A stretch of DNA of 64,000 nt from Deltaproteobacteria bacterium (lineage in GTDB: Bacteria > SAR324 > XYD2-FULL-50-16): positions 1 through 64,000 of the forward strand of contig JABHWU010000122.1 of NCBI GenBank assembly GCA_018657625.1, written 5' to 3'. Under the pieces are notes generated by a model. The model searched no databases, was not told the origin of the DNA, and worked only from the letters and a program-made list of their open reading frames with translations. This document shows, one piece after another, positions 32,840 through 42,535 of the stretch. The position numbers were made by a program, and so were the translations under genes. Numbering within the stretch: position 1 is the stretch's first letter; the number at the start of each line of letters is the position of its first letter.

Positions 32840-35521
32840 TTAAAATTTTTGAAATGTTTTTAAGTTTTCTTTAATTTTACTAATTTTATCATTAAACTCT
32901 GCCAATTCATTCTTAACTTTTTGAATCACGGTTTCGGGTGCTTTTGATAAGAATCCCTGATTAGCCAATTTTTTCTCCAACTGGGTTTGTTTAACTACCA
33001 ATCGCCCTTTTTCTTTTTCCAGGCGTTTAATTTCTGCTGCAACATCAATCGTTTCAGCCAGATCAATAAATATCTCAAAAACCTTACCCACTCCACCGAC
33101 AATACCATCTGCTTTTTCAAATTGATCTTTTAATGTGATCGATTTAATGCCAGCCAGTGGTTTTAATAATTCATCCAATACAGATATGTTCTGTCTCATA
33201 TTCGAATCGGATGTCACTAAAGTGACATTGACTTTTATATTCGGTTTTACGTTGTTTTCACCACGGATATTTCGAATCACATTGATCATTTCGATCAGAT
33301 TTTCAGCGTTCACCGTCGAAATAATCTCAGCTTCCTCAACCACTGGAAACGGAGCTAACATTAAGGTTTCCAAGGTAGAATCTTTTGTATTTCCTGTTAG
33401 GTCAGCAATATTAATCACTTCATTTAATTTCTGCCATAATTCTTCAGTAACAAAAGGAGTTAATGGGTGTAATAGCCTCAGGCTTTGATCCAGCACATAG
33501 CAAACTGTTGCTAATGCCGCATCTTGTGCTTCATCACCTAATTTATTGAATAAAACCGGTTTAATAATTTCAACATACCAATCACAAAAAGAATGCCATA
33601 CGAATGAATATACAGATTTAGCAGCTTCATTAAATCTAAAGGCTTCCAAATGTCTGTTCATATCAATAGTGGCTTCTTTGAGCTGATTGATGATCCATTT
33701 ATCAAAAACACCCGGACTGACAGAATCAATTGGTTTTGGTTTTCCCAATCTTTCAATGTGAGAGAGTGTAAATCTAGTGGCATTCCAGAATTTGTTAATA
33801 AAGTTTCGATTTCCTTCCAGAATCTGATCTGATAATTTACTATCCCGTCCCATTACGGTTAGACTTGTTAAGGTAAATCGCAGTGCATCGGCACCAAATT
33901 TATCAACAACTTCCAAAGGATCAATGACGTTTCCTTTGGTCTTGGACATTTTTTCACCATTGGCATCTCTGACTAGTCCGTTTAAAAATACATCTTTAAA
34001 CGGAACTTTCCCTGTCTGTTTAATCCCCATCATAATCATTCTGGCTACCCAGAAAAAAAGAATATCATAACCGGTTAACAAAGTTGAGTTCGGATAGAAA
34101 TCTTGATAATCCTGCGTGTCATCCGGCCAGCCCATGGTTGAAAAAGGAAATAATCCAGAACTGAACCAGGTATCCAGAACATCTTGCTCCTGCTGCATGT
34201 CGCTGGAACCGCATTTTGGACAGCTTTTAACATTAGAGGCTTCGGTTACCACGGTTTCGCCGCATTTCTGACAATAAAAAGCGGGTATCTGGTGTCCCCA
34301 CCATAATTGGCGGGATAGGCACCAATCCTGAATGTTCTTCAGCCATTCCTGGAATATCTTCTTTTGATTAACCGGATAGAAGACAACTTCTTCTTTTTCC
34401 GCGGCTTCCAAAGCCGCATTTGCCATATCCGTCATTTTACAAAACCATTGTGTTGAGACACTGGGTTCCACGATGGTTTTGCATCTTTGACATTGGCCAA
34501 CAGCATGGGAATGTTTATCTGCATTCTGGAATGAACCCGCTTCTTTCAGTAACTTTACAATTTGCTTTCGGGCTTCAAATCGGTCTAATCCTTCCAATGG
34601 TTGATAGACATTATTGATTTTTGCATCTTTTGTGAAAATATTTACATTTTCCAGATTATGCCGCAGTCCCATTTGAAAGTCGTTGGGATCATGAGCAGGA
34701 GTTACTTTTACGGCACCAGTACCAAATTCCATGTCTACGAATTCATCAGCAATGATAGGAATGACTCTTTTTACCAGTGGTAAAATCAGATTTTTACCTA
34801 CCAGATGTTTATAACGGTTATCATCAGGATGAACGGCTACTGCTGTATCCCCTAGCATGGTTTCCGGGCGAGTTGTGGCAACAACCATTTGTCCCTGACC
34901 GTCTTCTAAAGGATAAGACAGATGGGTCAGGGAGCCCTCACGTTCTTCATGATCCACCTCAAGGTCCGAAAGTGCTGTCAGGCATTTTGGGCACCAGTTG
35001 ATGAGGTATTCTCCCCGATATATTAGCCCTTCCTTATAAAAATCAACGAAACTTTTTTTGACTGCTTTTGAAAGCATCTCATCTAAGGTAAATCTCTCCC
35101 GTTTCCAGTCTAGTGAGGCCCCCAGTCGTTTGAGTTGCCCGAAGATCGTGTTACCATATAGTTCTTTCCATTTCCAAACCTCTTCTACAAATTTTTCGCG
35201 GCCAATCTCTTTACGCTTGATACCTTGACTGGCCAGTTCTCTTTCAACGACCATTTGTGTGGCGATTCCCGCGTGGTCAGTCCCTGGAAGCCATAAGGTT
35301 TTATATCCCAGCATTCTTTTCCAGCGGATGATAACATCCTGGAGAGTATTAACCAAAGCATGCCCCACGTGCAAAGAACCTGTGACATTGGGAGGTGGGA
35401 TGACGATGGTATATGTTTCTTTTCGGTTTTTTTGCGAGGGGTGATCGGGTGAGAAAAACTGGCTTTTTTCCCAGAAGTCATACCATTTGGTTTCTATATG
35501 GCTTGGTTGATAACTATCCAT
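32840..35521 (-). CDS. valS: Valyl-tRNA synthetase
   Basis: Class I synthetase charging tRNA-Val. The ATG at 35521 starts the normal N-terminus MDSYQPSHIE; the frame is open for 41 more codons upstream but that part is not ValS-like. Visible are the HIGH region PPPNVTGSLHVGHAL, the editing domain with TTRPETMLGDTAVAVHP, a zinc-type pair of CxxC motifs (CQKCGE, CPKCGS), GLVRDANGEKMSKTKGN (KMSKS), the anticodon domain and the C-terminal coiled coil typical of ValS. Length 893 is standard. Confidence 0.97.
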   Translation of the reverse strand: MDSYQPSHIETKWYDFWEKSQFFSPDHPSQKNRKETYTIVIPPPNVTGSLHVGHALVNTLQDVIIRWKRMLGYKTLWLPGTDHAGIATQMVVERELASQGIKRKEIGREKFVEEVWKWKELYGNTIFGQLKRLGASLDWKRERFTLDEMLSKAVKKSFVDFYKEGLIYRGEYLINWCPKCLTALSDLEVDHEEREGSLTHLSYPLEDGQGQMVVATTRPETMLGDTAVAVHPDDNRYKHLVGKNLILPLVKRVIPIIADEFVDMEFGTGAVKVTPAHDPNDFQMGLRHNLENVNIFTKDAKINNVYQPLEGLDRFEARKQIVKLLKEAGSFQNADKHSHAVGQCQRCKTIVEPSVSTQWFCKMTDMANAALEAAEKEEVVFYPVNQKKIFQEWLKNIQDWCLSRQLWWGHQIPAFYCQKCGETVVTEASNVKSCPKCGSSDMQQEQDVLDTWFSSGLFPFSTMGWPDDTQDYQDFYPNSTLLTGYDILFFWVARMIMMGIKQTGKVPFKDVFLNGLVRDANGEKMSKTKGNVIDPLEVVDKFGADALRFTLTSLTVMGRDSKLSDQILEGNRNFINKFWNATRFTLSHIERLGKPKPIDSVSPGVFDKWIINQLKEATIDMNRHLEAFRFNEAAKSVYSFVWHSFCDWYVEIIKPVLFNKLGDEAQDAALATVCYVLDQSLRLLHPLTPFVTEELWQKLNEVINIADLTGNTKDSTLETLMLAPFPVVEEAEIISTVNAENLIEMINVIRNIRGENNVKPNIKVNVTLVTSDSNMRQNISVLDELLKPLAGIKSITLKDQFEKADGIVGGVGKVFEIFIDLAETIDVAAEIKRLEKEKGRLVVKQTQLEKKLANQGFLSKAPETVIQKVKNELAEFNDKISKIKENLKTFQKF

Positions 35522-35590
35522 GATTCTCTGCTGTAATAAATGATTGAATGATATCGCTTGTTGTTTGGCTAGAAGAATGAAACTCAGGTA

Positions 35591-35639
35591 GTTGAAACAA
35601 GCACAGTACTGGCCAGTAAAGCAAGTACTGCTATTCAAC
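35591..35639 (-). promoter_or_regulatory. Nested palindrome in the valS leader
   Basis: Outer gttgaa/ttcaac (35591-35596, 35634-35639) encloses cagtact/agtactg (35604-35610, 35624-35630), and the 10-base palindrome actggccagt overlaps one arm. It lies 70 bases before the valS start, so it would fold in the 5' leader or serve as an operator. The rest of 35522-35922 shows no gene. Confidence 0.45.
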
Positions 35640-35922
35640 GTCAACTGTAATTTGGTATTTGTTATTTATCGGATACTTTTTCAATAGGTGAGAGATTCAA
35701 CATTTTAAGGAAGGTTGGATCTTCTGTTTTAACTTGTCGGGGTATCTGGCAAAATTGCTATTTTATTGTTGTTTGAAGCTTTAATCCGCTGAATTCAATT
35801 TTTATAGTTTTCAGGATAATAAAATGTAATTTATTTCATATTTCCTTTGGATTAATGTCTGAGAACCTGATATCATATTAACAAGCATAGAACCTAAACA
35901 CAATATATCGCCGGAGGATATT

Positions 35923-36084
35923 ATGGGATTTTTAATTTTATTTGTCTTAGGAGTATTAAGCCTGGCATGTATCGTATCTTTACTTGGGGTTGAAGAACCA
36001 TTGGAAGTAGAGACAGATCCCTTATATGACAGTGAGGCCTTGGATATCAGCCAAATGGTTGAATATTCACATTATCACCATTAA
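35923..36084 (+). CDS. 53-residue single-span membrane protein
   Basis: GGAGG (35913-35917) lies 5 bases before the ATG. The N-terminal half is one hydrophobic helix (FLILFVLGVLSLACIVSLLG), the C-terminal half is acidic (EEPLEVETDPLYDSEALD) and ends in a His-rich SHYHH. No family recognised. The layout resembles small membrane regulators, which is an inference. It is followed by a hairpin and converges on plsC. Confidence 0.75.
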   Translation: MGFLILFVLGVLSLACIVSLLGVEEPLEVETDPLYDSEALDISQMVEYSHYHH

Positions 36085-36108
36085 GTAGCATTTATTTGAA
36101 CTTGCTAC
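36085..36108 (+). terminator. Hairpin after the 53-residue gene
   Basis: gtagca/tgctac (36085-36090, 36103-36108) with a 12-base loop and ATTTATTATT behind it. Short stem, so moderate support. Confidence 0.45.
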
Positions 36109-36113
36109 ATTTA

Positions 36114-36833
36114 TTATTGACCGGAAAGGTATCTAATCTTTTCTTCGACTGTTTTGATTAGCTCTTTACGGTTCTGATTGCTGTAATTTGAGGCATCGAC
36201 GGGTTGCCCGAAATGAATTTCAACTTGACGACCACGCTTGATTTTAAGTGATTTGGCAGGCATTATTTTTTCGCAACCTCGAATTCCCATTGGGATGATT
36301 TGAGCTTTCATTTCCATAGCCAGTTTAAACCCACCCCGCCTAAAAGGTAACAGTTTTCCTGTCTTTGAACGCGTTCCCTCAGGTGAGATCCATAATATTA
36401 TTCCTTTTTCCAGAGTTTCTTCCGCTTTTTTTAAATCTTTAATGGCGTTTCTGAAATTCTTACGGTCGATTGACACAAAATCGCTCACCAGCATTGCTTT
36501 TCCCCACAAAGGAACCTGCATCAATTCTTTTTTTACCAACATACGAATACTTGAGTTAATAGAAAGAACGGCCAAAGGAATATCGTATAAACTGGTATGG
36601 TTGCACATGATAATCGTTTTTTGGCTTTTTTTGATATTGATGTTATCTTTCCCGAAGATAGAATATTGAATATCTGCTGAATACAGTAATTTTTTTGACC
36701 ACCAAACAAATCGTTTATCTAAGCGCTCTCTTGATAAACGGCCGGTATAGAAATCTATTAAAGTAACAATTGTCGTTGATAAAGTAACGAGTATATTAAA
36801 TAAAACAACTGAATAACTAATTATTGATTTCAT
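36114..36833 (-). CDS. plsC: 1-acyl-glycerol-3-phosphate acyltransferase (PlsC family)
   Basis: Makes phosphatidic acid from lysophosphatidic acid at the inner membrane. N-terminal membrane helix (about residues 5-28); HX4D motif NHTSLYD (78-84); VSIDR; PEGTRS (151-156) and the later IIPMGIRG. Length 239 is normal. Single gene by context. Confidence 0.93.
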   Translation of the reverse strand: MKSIISYSVVLFNILVTLSTTIVTLIDFYTGRLSRERLDKRFVWWSKKLLYSADIQYSIFGKDNINIKKSQKTIIMCNHTSLYDIPLAVLSINSSIRMLVKKELMQVPLWGKAMLVSDFVSIDRKNFRNAIKDLKKAEETLEKGIILWISPEGTRSKTGKLLPFRRGGFKLAMEMKAQIIPMGIRGCEKIMPAKSLKIKRGRQVEIHFGQPVDASNYSNQNRKELIKTVEEKIRYLSGQ

Positions 36834-37204
36834 TCTGAGAATAATAATATTTGTCGTTAACTATTATAAATGCTACATTTTTATTGGAAAGCCAGATCCA
36901 GTTTAGTTTTTTATAAAGATGACGAAGAAAAATAATACTTCTTTCGCCGGTTAAAATTATAAGCGACCAGAATTTTTATTTTTTTGAACAATGAAATAAT
37001 GCTAATTCAAATATTTGAAAATGGGCAAGAGGCTTTCATAAAAAAAGTGGATTTGTTGTAGTTATGACATTTTTTATATTATTTTTGACTTAAAATATAT
37101 GCCATGGGAGACGGGTTAAATTGGAATGGCAATATTAATAAATATTAAACTAAAATATTGCCGGATTTGTTAGATGCAAAGATTAGTGGCCCCAATGCTT
37201 AAAC
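36834..37204. other. Gap without recognisable gene
   Basis: AT-rich sequence between two minus-strand genes; only very short frames and no clear hairpin or promoter. Confidence 0.5.
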
Positions 37205-38095
37205 TTACATTTTATGTTTATAAATATACATGGTTGCATCAGAATGATGTAGCAAATAATCAGTATTGCTACCGATGAAAATTCGATTTAAAAGGGTGTG
37301 AGAATGTGTTGCAATCATGATCCATTTTGCATTAATCTCTTTTTGAAAGTTTAAGATCTCCTGATACGGTTTTCCAAATTTTATAATTGTATTATATTTT
37401 GCAGTTATGTTTTGCTTTTCTATATAGCTTTCCAGTCTTTGTTTTTCTTCAAGAGAAACATTCCTGATCCGGTCATCAGTACGACGGTTATCATCTGCGG
37501 GGGCGGCCTCTTTTATCCAGACATAATCCCCACTAAACCTGACATCGTTCGGAGCCGGAGAAACATGAATAAAATTGATTCTGGCATTGGTCCTATTCGC
37601 CCATTTGTCTGCAAATTTAATGACCTCTTTATTTATTTCAGAATAGTCTAAAGGAACAATGATTGAAGTTTTTTCCTGTTGGTCTTTTCTACGATATACA
37701 AAAACAGGATTGATTGAATGATGAACCACATAATCTGTATTGCTACCTAAAAATAATCTCGCTAAAGTGGTGTGGGAATGGGCTGCCATCATTATTAAAT
37801 CTGGTTGATAAGCCTGCTCTTCTTCAATGATTTGAGAATAAATAACACCGGATCTAATATTAATTGAGTATTTGGATTTGAGGTCCAGACGCTTTAAAAA
37901 CTCACTTAATTCTTCTTGCTCTTGCTCGATTGGAATCACGCTGAATGTGAAATTGATATCTAAAGGATTTACGATTGAACGAACATGTAAAAACCTGAGT
38001 TCAGCACCGGTTCTTTGACCCCAGATATCGGCTCTTATAATTAAGTCTTTGCTTACATCACTTGGTGTAATTGGAACTAATATCTTTTTTTCCAT
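37205..38095 (-). CDS. Tandem universal stress protein (two UspA domains)
   Basis: Two UspA domains, residues about 1-140 and 142-295, each starting with a KILVPITPS- or SIIVPLDYS-type strand and ending with an AHSHTTLARLFLGSNTDYVVHHS-like loop (the second copy is THSHTLLNRIFIGSNTDYLLHHS). The strong likeness of these loops shows internal duplication. The nucleotide-loop GxxGxxxxxxxxxG is only partly present, so ATP binding is uncertain. AAGGAG precedes the ATG. Stress-responsive role assumed from family. Confidence 0.92.
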   Translation of the reverse strand: MEKKILVPITPSDVSKDLIIRADIWGQRTGAELRFLHVRSIVNPLDINFTFSVIPIEQEQEELSEFLKRLDLKSKYSINIRSGVIYSQIIEEEQAYQPDLIMMAAHSHTTLARLFLGSNTDYVVHHSINPVFVYRRKDQQEKTSIIVPLDYSEINKEVIKFADKWANRTNARINFIHVSPAPNDVRFSGDYVWIKEAAPADDNRRTDDRIRNVSLEEKQRLESYIEKQNITAKYNTIIKFGKPYQEILNFQKEINAKWIMIATHSHTLLNRIFIGSNTDYLLHHSDATMYIYKHKM

Positions 38096-38791
38096 TTTTT
38101 CTCCTTTTTGAATCAGAATTTAAATTGTCGAAAAACCACATGGTCTCTTCAGGTACTTTTCTATTATAACCAGGCCCTGTTTCAATGGATTTGGTAAAGT
38201 ACCTTTAAACTAAGAAACAAGATAATAGTTTTCAATATAGTCACTTTCCTCACTAATGATAGAATTTAGCAAAATCGAGCGGATAGAAAATGTCCTAAAT
38301 AGAATTATGAAATTAAGATGTGGGTATTTGAAGGTGGATAACGCTGTATTTGTGGATCCCATAATAGTACCGAACAAATATCTACTGGAAATATGCGGTG
38401 AAAAAAGGTTTTTAAATAAAACCCAAAATCATGGGTACTAGAAGACTGGATTTAACTGTATCTTACTAAAATTAACTAATAAAAATCAAGAAATAAAAAA
38501 AATTTTCGTTTTGAATAATTAGCCTTTAAATAGCTTAAAACCATAAAATTTGTTTTTCTCTCTACTTTCTGTAAATTAAACGGGTTGGAATATCTGGAAA
38601 AAAGGTAGTATATACGATTATTTTCATAACTTCTTTGGATGAGATGCGCAATGAATCAGGGGCTTTATATCAAGGATGTTATGATCGATATTAGGCGGTA
38701 ACCAGCTTGCCAAACATACTCGATATTTCTAATGAGGATAAAGCTGAATTTAATTAGTGTTCAGTATTAGAGGATTGAAGGATATCATTGT
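38096..38791. other. Long gap with no supported gene
   Basis: A 61-codon frame at 38256-38441 (+) lacks a ribosome site and family likeness. Otherwise the sequence is AT-rich; I see no terminator or promoter I trust. Confidence 0.5.
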
Positions 38792-39157
38792 TTATTTAAG
38801 TAACATGTTTACATTTTCTACGAATTCATCGGACTTTACAGGTTTTACTAAAAATAAATTTGCTCCTGCTTTGAATCCTTTAATTTTATCTTCCTGTTCA
38901 GATTCAACAGATACAATCATAATTGGGACATTTTTGTATTTTGCATTTTCCCGAATTTTTTCACAAAAGGTATACCCATCCATTTCAGGCGTATTAATAT
39001 CTACCACCATCAAATCCATTTCCTCTGCTAATGCTTTTTCGTAACCTTCAGCTCCGTTAATGGCCTCAATAACCTCATATCCTGCTGACTTTAAGATAAC
39101 GGCATGTACATTTCTAACAATTGCTGAGTCATCTATTACCAATATTTTTTTTGCCAT
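38792..39157 (-). CDS. Single-domain response regulator (CheY-like)
   Basis: Stand-alone receiver of 121 residues when started at the ATG 39157 (AAGG 10 bases upstream): acidic pair VIDDSAIVR, phospho-acceptor Asp in MVVDINTPEMDG, Ser in IMIVSVE, Lys in LVKPVK. Relays phosphate from a histidine kinase to an effector; partner unknown, although the genome contains chemotaxis genes. It is more like generic receiver proteins than motor-binding CheY; this distinction is weak. Confidence 0.92.
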   Translation of the reverse strand: MAKKILVIDDSAIVRNVHAVILKSAGYEVIEAINGAEGYEKALAEEMDLMVVDINTPEMDGYTFCEKIRENAKYKNVPIMIVSVESEQEDKIKGFKAGANLFLVKPVKSDEFVENVNMLLK

Positions 39158-39478
39158 AGGCAAAACCTTAGAAATCTTTTTTTATGCTGGATATCGTCTG
39201 AAACGTCTTTATCATAAACAGTCCTCAGATTAACACTTTATCACAATAATGACAATTCATTACCGATCATTTAACAATAATCCTAATAAAATATCCATGA
39301 GTAGCATTATAAAAGTGTTATTAATATCTTCCAGTTCGAAACAAATAATTTTATCAGGAGCTTATTGGGATAACAGTTTACGTGGTGTGATAAATTGCAT
39401 ACATTACCATTTGAGACATCTTAATTTTTAACCAGTAGAATAACAAAATTCATAATCAATTCAAAAAATGGGATAAGC
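39158..39478. other. Divergent gap between receiver gene and dCMP deaminase
   Basis: No gene. Probably carries promoters for both neighbours, but no motif is strong enough to list. Confidence 0.45.
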
Positions 39479-39955
39479 ATGAGTAGAGTCTCCTGGGATG
39501 AATATTTTATAGAAGTAATGTATACTGTAGCTAAACGCGCAACTTGTGACAGAGGTAGGAGCGGCTGCGTGATTGTGAGAGATAAACAAATTGTCAGCAC
39601 TGGTTATGTTGGGAGCCCTCCGGGTTTAGATCATTGTGATGAAGTTGGGCATTTAATGCGTGAAGTAATTAATAGTGACGGAAAAATCAGTCAACACTGT
39701 GTTAGGACGATTCATGCTGAACAAAATGCAATCTGTCAGGCTGCCAAACATGGTGTCTCACTGGATGGTGCAACTTTGTATTGTAAAATGGAACCCTGCC
39801 GTGTGTGCGCTATGATGATCATCAGCGTCGGTATTAAGCGTGTTGTTGCTTTAAGAATGTATCATGCCGCCCAGGAATCCAGGGAAATGTTTGAACAGGC
39901 TGGAGTGGAATTGGTCGTACTTGAACAGAAAACTGAAAATTACACCAACCAGTAA
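39479..39955 (+). CDS. Deoxycytidylate (dCMP) deaminase
   Basis: Converts dCMP to dUMP, precursor of dTMP. Zinc-site motifs HAE (His79, Glu81) and PCRVC (Cys107, Cys110), plus the extra Cys/His positions in the insertion typical of dCMP deaminases (GYVGSPPGLDHCDEVGH). Length 158 is normal. It converges on thymidine kinase 6 bases away; both serve the thymidylate supply. Confidence 0.94.
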   Translation: MSRVSWDEYFIEVMYTVAKRATCDRGRSGCVIVRDKQIVSTGYVGSPPGLDHCDEVGHLMREVINSDGKISQHCVRTIHAEQNAICQAAKHGVSLDGATLYCKMEPCRVCAMMIISVGIKRVVALRMYHAAQESREMFEQAGVELVVLEQKTENYTNQ

Positions 39956-39961
39956 TTCTGA

Positions 39962-40540
39962 TCAGTATATTACATTTTCTTTAAAATGCTTGCGGCACAT
40001 TGAAACATATTTGTCATTTCCTCCGATTTGAATTTGAGACCCTTCCCGGACAGGCTGGTTATTCTCATCCAGTCTGACAACCATAGTTGCTTTTTTCCCG
40101 CAATAGCAGATGGTTTTAAGTTCTTTTAATTCATCTGCCCAGGCTAAAAGTGCCTGACTTCCTTCAAATAAATTTCCGAGAAAATCGGTTCGCAGTCCAA
40201 AGGCCAATACCGGAATGTTTCGGTTATCTGTGATTTCACTTAATTGATAAACATGATCTTTCGTTAAAAACTGTGCTTCATCGATTAATATGCAATTAAT
40301 TTTTTCAGTTTTTAAGTGGTTCTCAATGGCATCCTGTAAATTGATCTCCGATGAAAATAACTCTGCTTTTTCTTCTAGTCCAATCCTGGATTTAATTTTA
40401 CCTACTCCGTATCGATGATCAATTGCAGCAGTAAATAAAAGTGTGTTCATACCTCTTTCATGGTAATTGTAGCTGGATTGCAGGAGTGCTGTTGTTTTTC
40501 CAGCATTCATGGAGGAATAGTAAAAATAAAGTTTTGCCAT
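39962..40540 (-). CDS. tdk: Thymidine kinase
   Basis: Type II thymidine kinase: P-loop [10 protein letters not shown] (residues 8-17), catalytic Glu88 in [17 protein letters not shown], and zinc-ribbon elements CYCGK and the C-terminal CRKHF. Length 192 is standard. Salvages thymidine to dTMP. Tail-to-tail with dCMP deaminase. Confidence 0.97.
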   Translation of the reverse strand: MAKLYFYYSSMNAGKTTALLQSSYNYHERGMNTLLFTAAIDHRYGVGKIKSRIGLEEKAELFSSEINLQDAIENHLKTEKINCILIDEAQFLTKDHVYQLSEITDNRNIPVLAFGLRTDFLGNLFEGSQALLAWADELKELKTICYCGKKATMVVRLDENNQPVREGSQIQIGGNDKYVSMCRKHFKENVIY

Positions 40541-40612
40541 TGATATCCTAATAAAAATTAATAACTATCCAATAGTGGATGAATAACAGTACTCTAATGA
40601 CCCGGATAAAAA

Positions 40613-41371
40613 TTAAAAATTGAAAAACTTAGGGAATCGATTTGCCATATCTTCATGGTATTTTCGACCAATGGGTATATTTATAATATTGTCATTATTG
40701 TCAATGATTTGCATTTCGTAATCTTGTACACCTTTTTTGCTGATGCCTACTATTTTTTCCGGATTTACTAAATATGATCGATGGACACGCAATAAGAATT
40801 TTTCATTAAAGCTGTCTTCAAGGACTTTTAATGTCGTTCTGACGACCATAGCAGGATCATCTTTAGTGTTACAATAAACTTCACAAACCGGAAATTGAGC
40901 TTTGATATAAAGGATTCTGCCGAAGTACTCTGATATTTTTTGAAATACATTGTTACTGCCATCTTTTTCCGTAACCCTATTTCGATCATCTTCCTGCTTT
41001 TTAAATTTCAGATATACTTTAAGTTTAGCGAGTAACTCTTCTTGTTTAAATGGCTTGACGATAAAGTCTTCTGCACCTACTTCATATCCATGTAATCTTT
41101 CTTTTAATAGTTCTTTTGCAGAAACAAAAATTATTTTAACACTGGTTAGTGAGTTATCTTGTCGAATCAATCGGCATACTTCATAACCATCAATTCCAGG
41201 CATCATGATATCTAATAAAATAAGATCCGGTTTATACTGGTAAACCATATCCAAAGCTTCTTCTCCGGAGGTAACAGTTTTGATATCATAGGCGTCCTTT
41301 AAGAATTCTGTTAATAAAAACAAATTCATAGGATCATCATCCACTGCTAAAATTCGACTTTTTTCCGGCAT
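40613..41371 (-). CDS. LytTR-family response regulator, copy 1
   Basis: Receiver domain (residues 1-120; DDDPMN, phospho-Asp54 in LILLDIMMPGIDG, Lys in IVKPFK), a short linker, then a LytTR DNA-binding domain (about 150-250; LLRVHRSYLVNPEKI and IPIGRKYHED). GGAG precedes the ATG. Closely related to the neighbouring 41597-42364 gene in length, order and motifs. No histidine kinase nearby. Confidence 0.93.
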   Translation of the reverse strand: MPEKSRILAVDDDPMNLFLLTEFLKDAYDIKTVTSGEEALDMVYQYKPDLILLDIMMPGIDGYEVCRLIRQDNSLTSVKIIFVSAKELLKERLHGYEVGAEDFIVKPFKQEELLAKLKVYLKFKKQEDDRNRVTEKDGSNNVFQKISEYFGRILYIKAQFPVCEVYCNTKDDPAMVVRTTLKVLEDSFNEKFLLRVHRSYLVNPEKIVGISKKGVQDYEMQIIDNNDNIINIPIGRKYHEDMANRFPKFFNF

Positions 41372-41596
41372 ACATACTCCAAATTCTATTTTATTTTAAG
41401 AACCAAGTTTGTTCAGAACCTAGCAAAGTCCTCTATAATACCATCAAATAAAAATAGTGACAATATTTAATCTAAAACTTGTGACTATACTTCTATAATT
41501 TAATATAAAATAACAATTGCTTTTTTTCCAGTAAGGACAACTCTGTAATGAATTTAGCTTAATTATCTATTTTGAAAGAGGAAGTTGGTATCGCAG

Positions 41597-42364
41597 TTAA
41601 TTACTAATAAACCATTTGGGGTTTAAGCGCTTTAAAGTTGTTTGGTACTTTCTACCAACTGGTACCTGAACCATTTGTGCATCATTATCTTTTAAAACAA
41701 TAATGTAATCTTGCGTCCCTTTTCGTTGAAATGAAATGATTTTTAGTGGGTTTACCAGGTAAGATCGATGAACTCTCAGGAGATCTTTTTCATGGAAATT
41801 AGCTTCAAGGTTTTTCAAAGTTGTTCTTAGCAGAAGTGCGTCCGCTTCATCTGACTTACAGACAACTTTACAATAGGGAAAAATTGATTGAACATATAGA
41901 ATACTACTGAAATACTGATTGATTTGTTGAAAAACCTGTGGTTGTTGTTCTTGTTTTTCAATTTCTTCTTCCAGGGAATCTTCACTATTATACCTGAAAC
42001 GCAAATATACTTTGATTTTCGCTAATAGTTCGTCTTGATCAAATGGTTTTACAATATAATCATCCCCGCCAACCCGATATCCAGCCAGTCTTTCTTCAAC
42101 CATATCTTTTGCCGATACAAAAAGTATTTTAATCTTTGAAAATCGTTGCTCACTTTTTATTTTCTGGCAAACTTCATACCCATCCATTCCCGGCATCATT
42201 ATATCCAATAGAATGATTTGTGGGGTAAACGTATTCAGAACGGTAAAAGCTTCTTCTCCCGAGGCAGCTGTTTTAATCTCGTATTCATCCCCAAGCATCT
42301 CACTGATAATAAATAAGTTAGCCGGATCATCATCAACCGCCAGAATTTTATATCGATCTTCCAT
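41597..42364 (-). CDS. LytTR-family response regulator, copy 2
   Basis: Same architecture as its neighbour: receiver (phospho-Asp54 counted from the ATG at 42364, IILLDIMMPGMDG, IVKPFD), Glu/Gln-rich linker (about 135-145), LytTR domain (LLRVHRSYLVNPLKI, VPVGRKYQTT). Separated from copy 1 by 225 bases, which suggests independent promoters. A tandem duplication followed by divergence is the simple reading. Target genes unknown. Confidence 0.93.
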   Translation of the reverse strand: MEDRYKILAVDDDPANLFIISEMLGDEYEIKTAASGEEAFTVLNTFTPQIILLDIMMPGMDGYEVCQKIKSEQRFSKIKILFVSAKDMVEERLAGYRVGGDDYIVKPFDQDELLAKIKVYLRFRYNSEDSLEEEIEKQEQQPQVFQQINQYFSSILYVQSIFPYCKVVCKSDEADALLLRTTLKNLEANFHEKDLLRVHRSYLVNPLKIISFQRKGTQDYIIVLKDNDAQMVQVPVGRKYQTTLKRLNPKWFISN

Positions 42365-42535
42365 CAGCAAAAAATCAGGACCTTAGTCATAAGGTAATTT
42401 AAAAAGAAAATGAATCTATTTTTCTAATTCATATAGATTATTGGCTGTTTAATCAATCTTTTTTGAAAAAATGTAATTTATTCAAAAAATAGCAGATGAA
42501 GGTATTCCTGGTAAGACATCTTCAATAAACGATTA

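Noticed and set aside
38256-38441. 61-codon plus-strand reading frame
   Set aside because: No ribosome site, no family likeness, and it sits alone in an AT-rich gap; not enough support for a gene.
39249-39431. 60-codon plus-strand frame upstream of dCMP deaminase
   Set aside because: Low-complexity Ser/Ile-rich product, no ribosome site, no recognised family.
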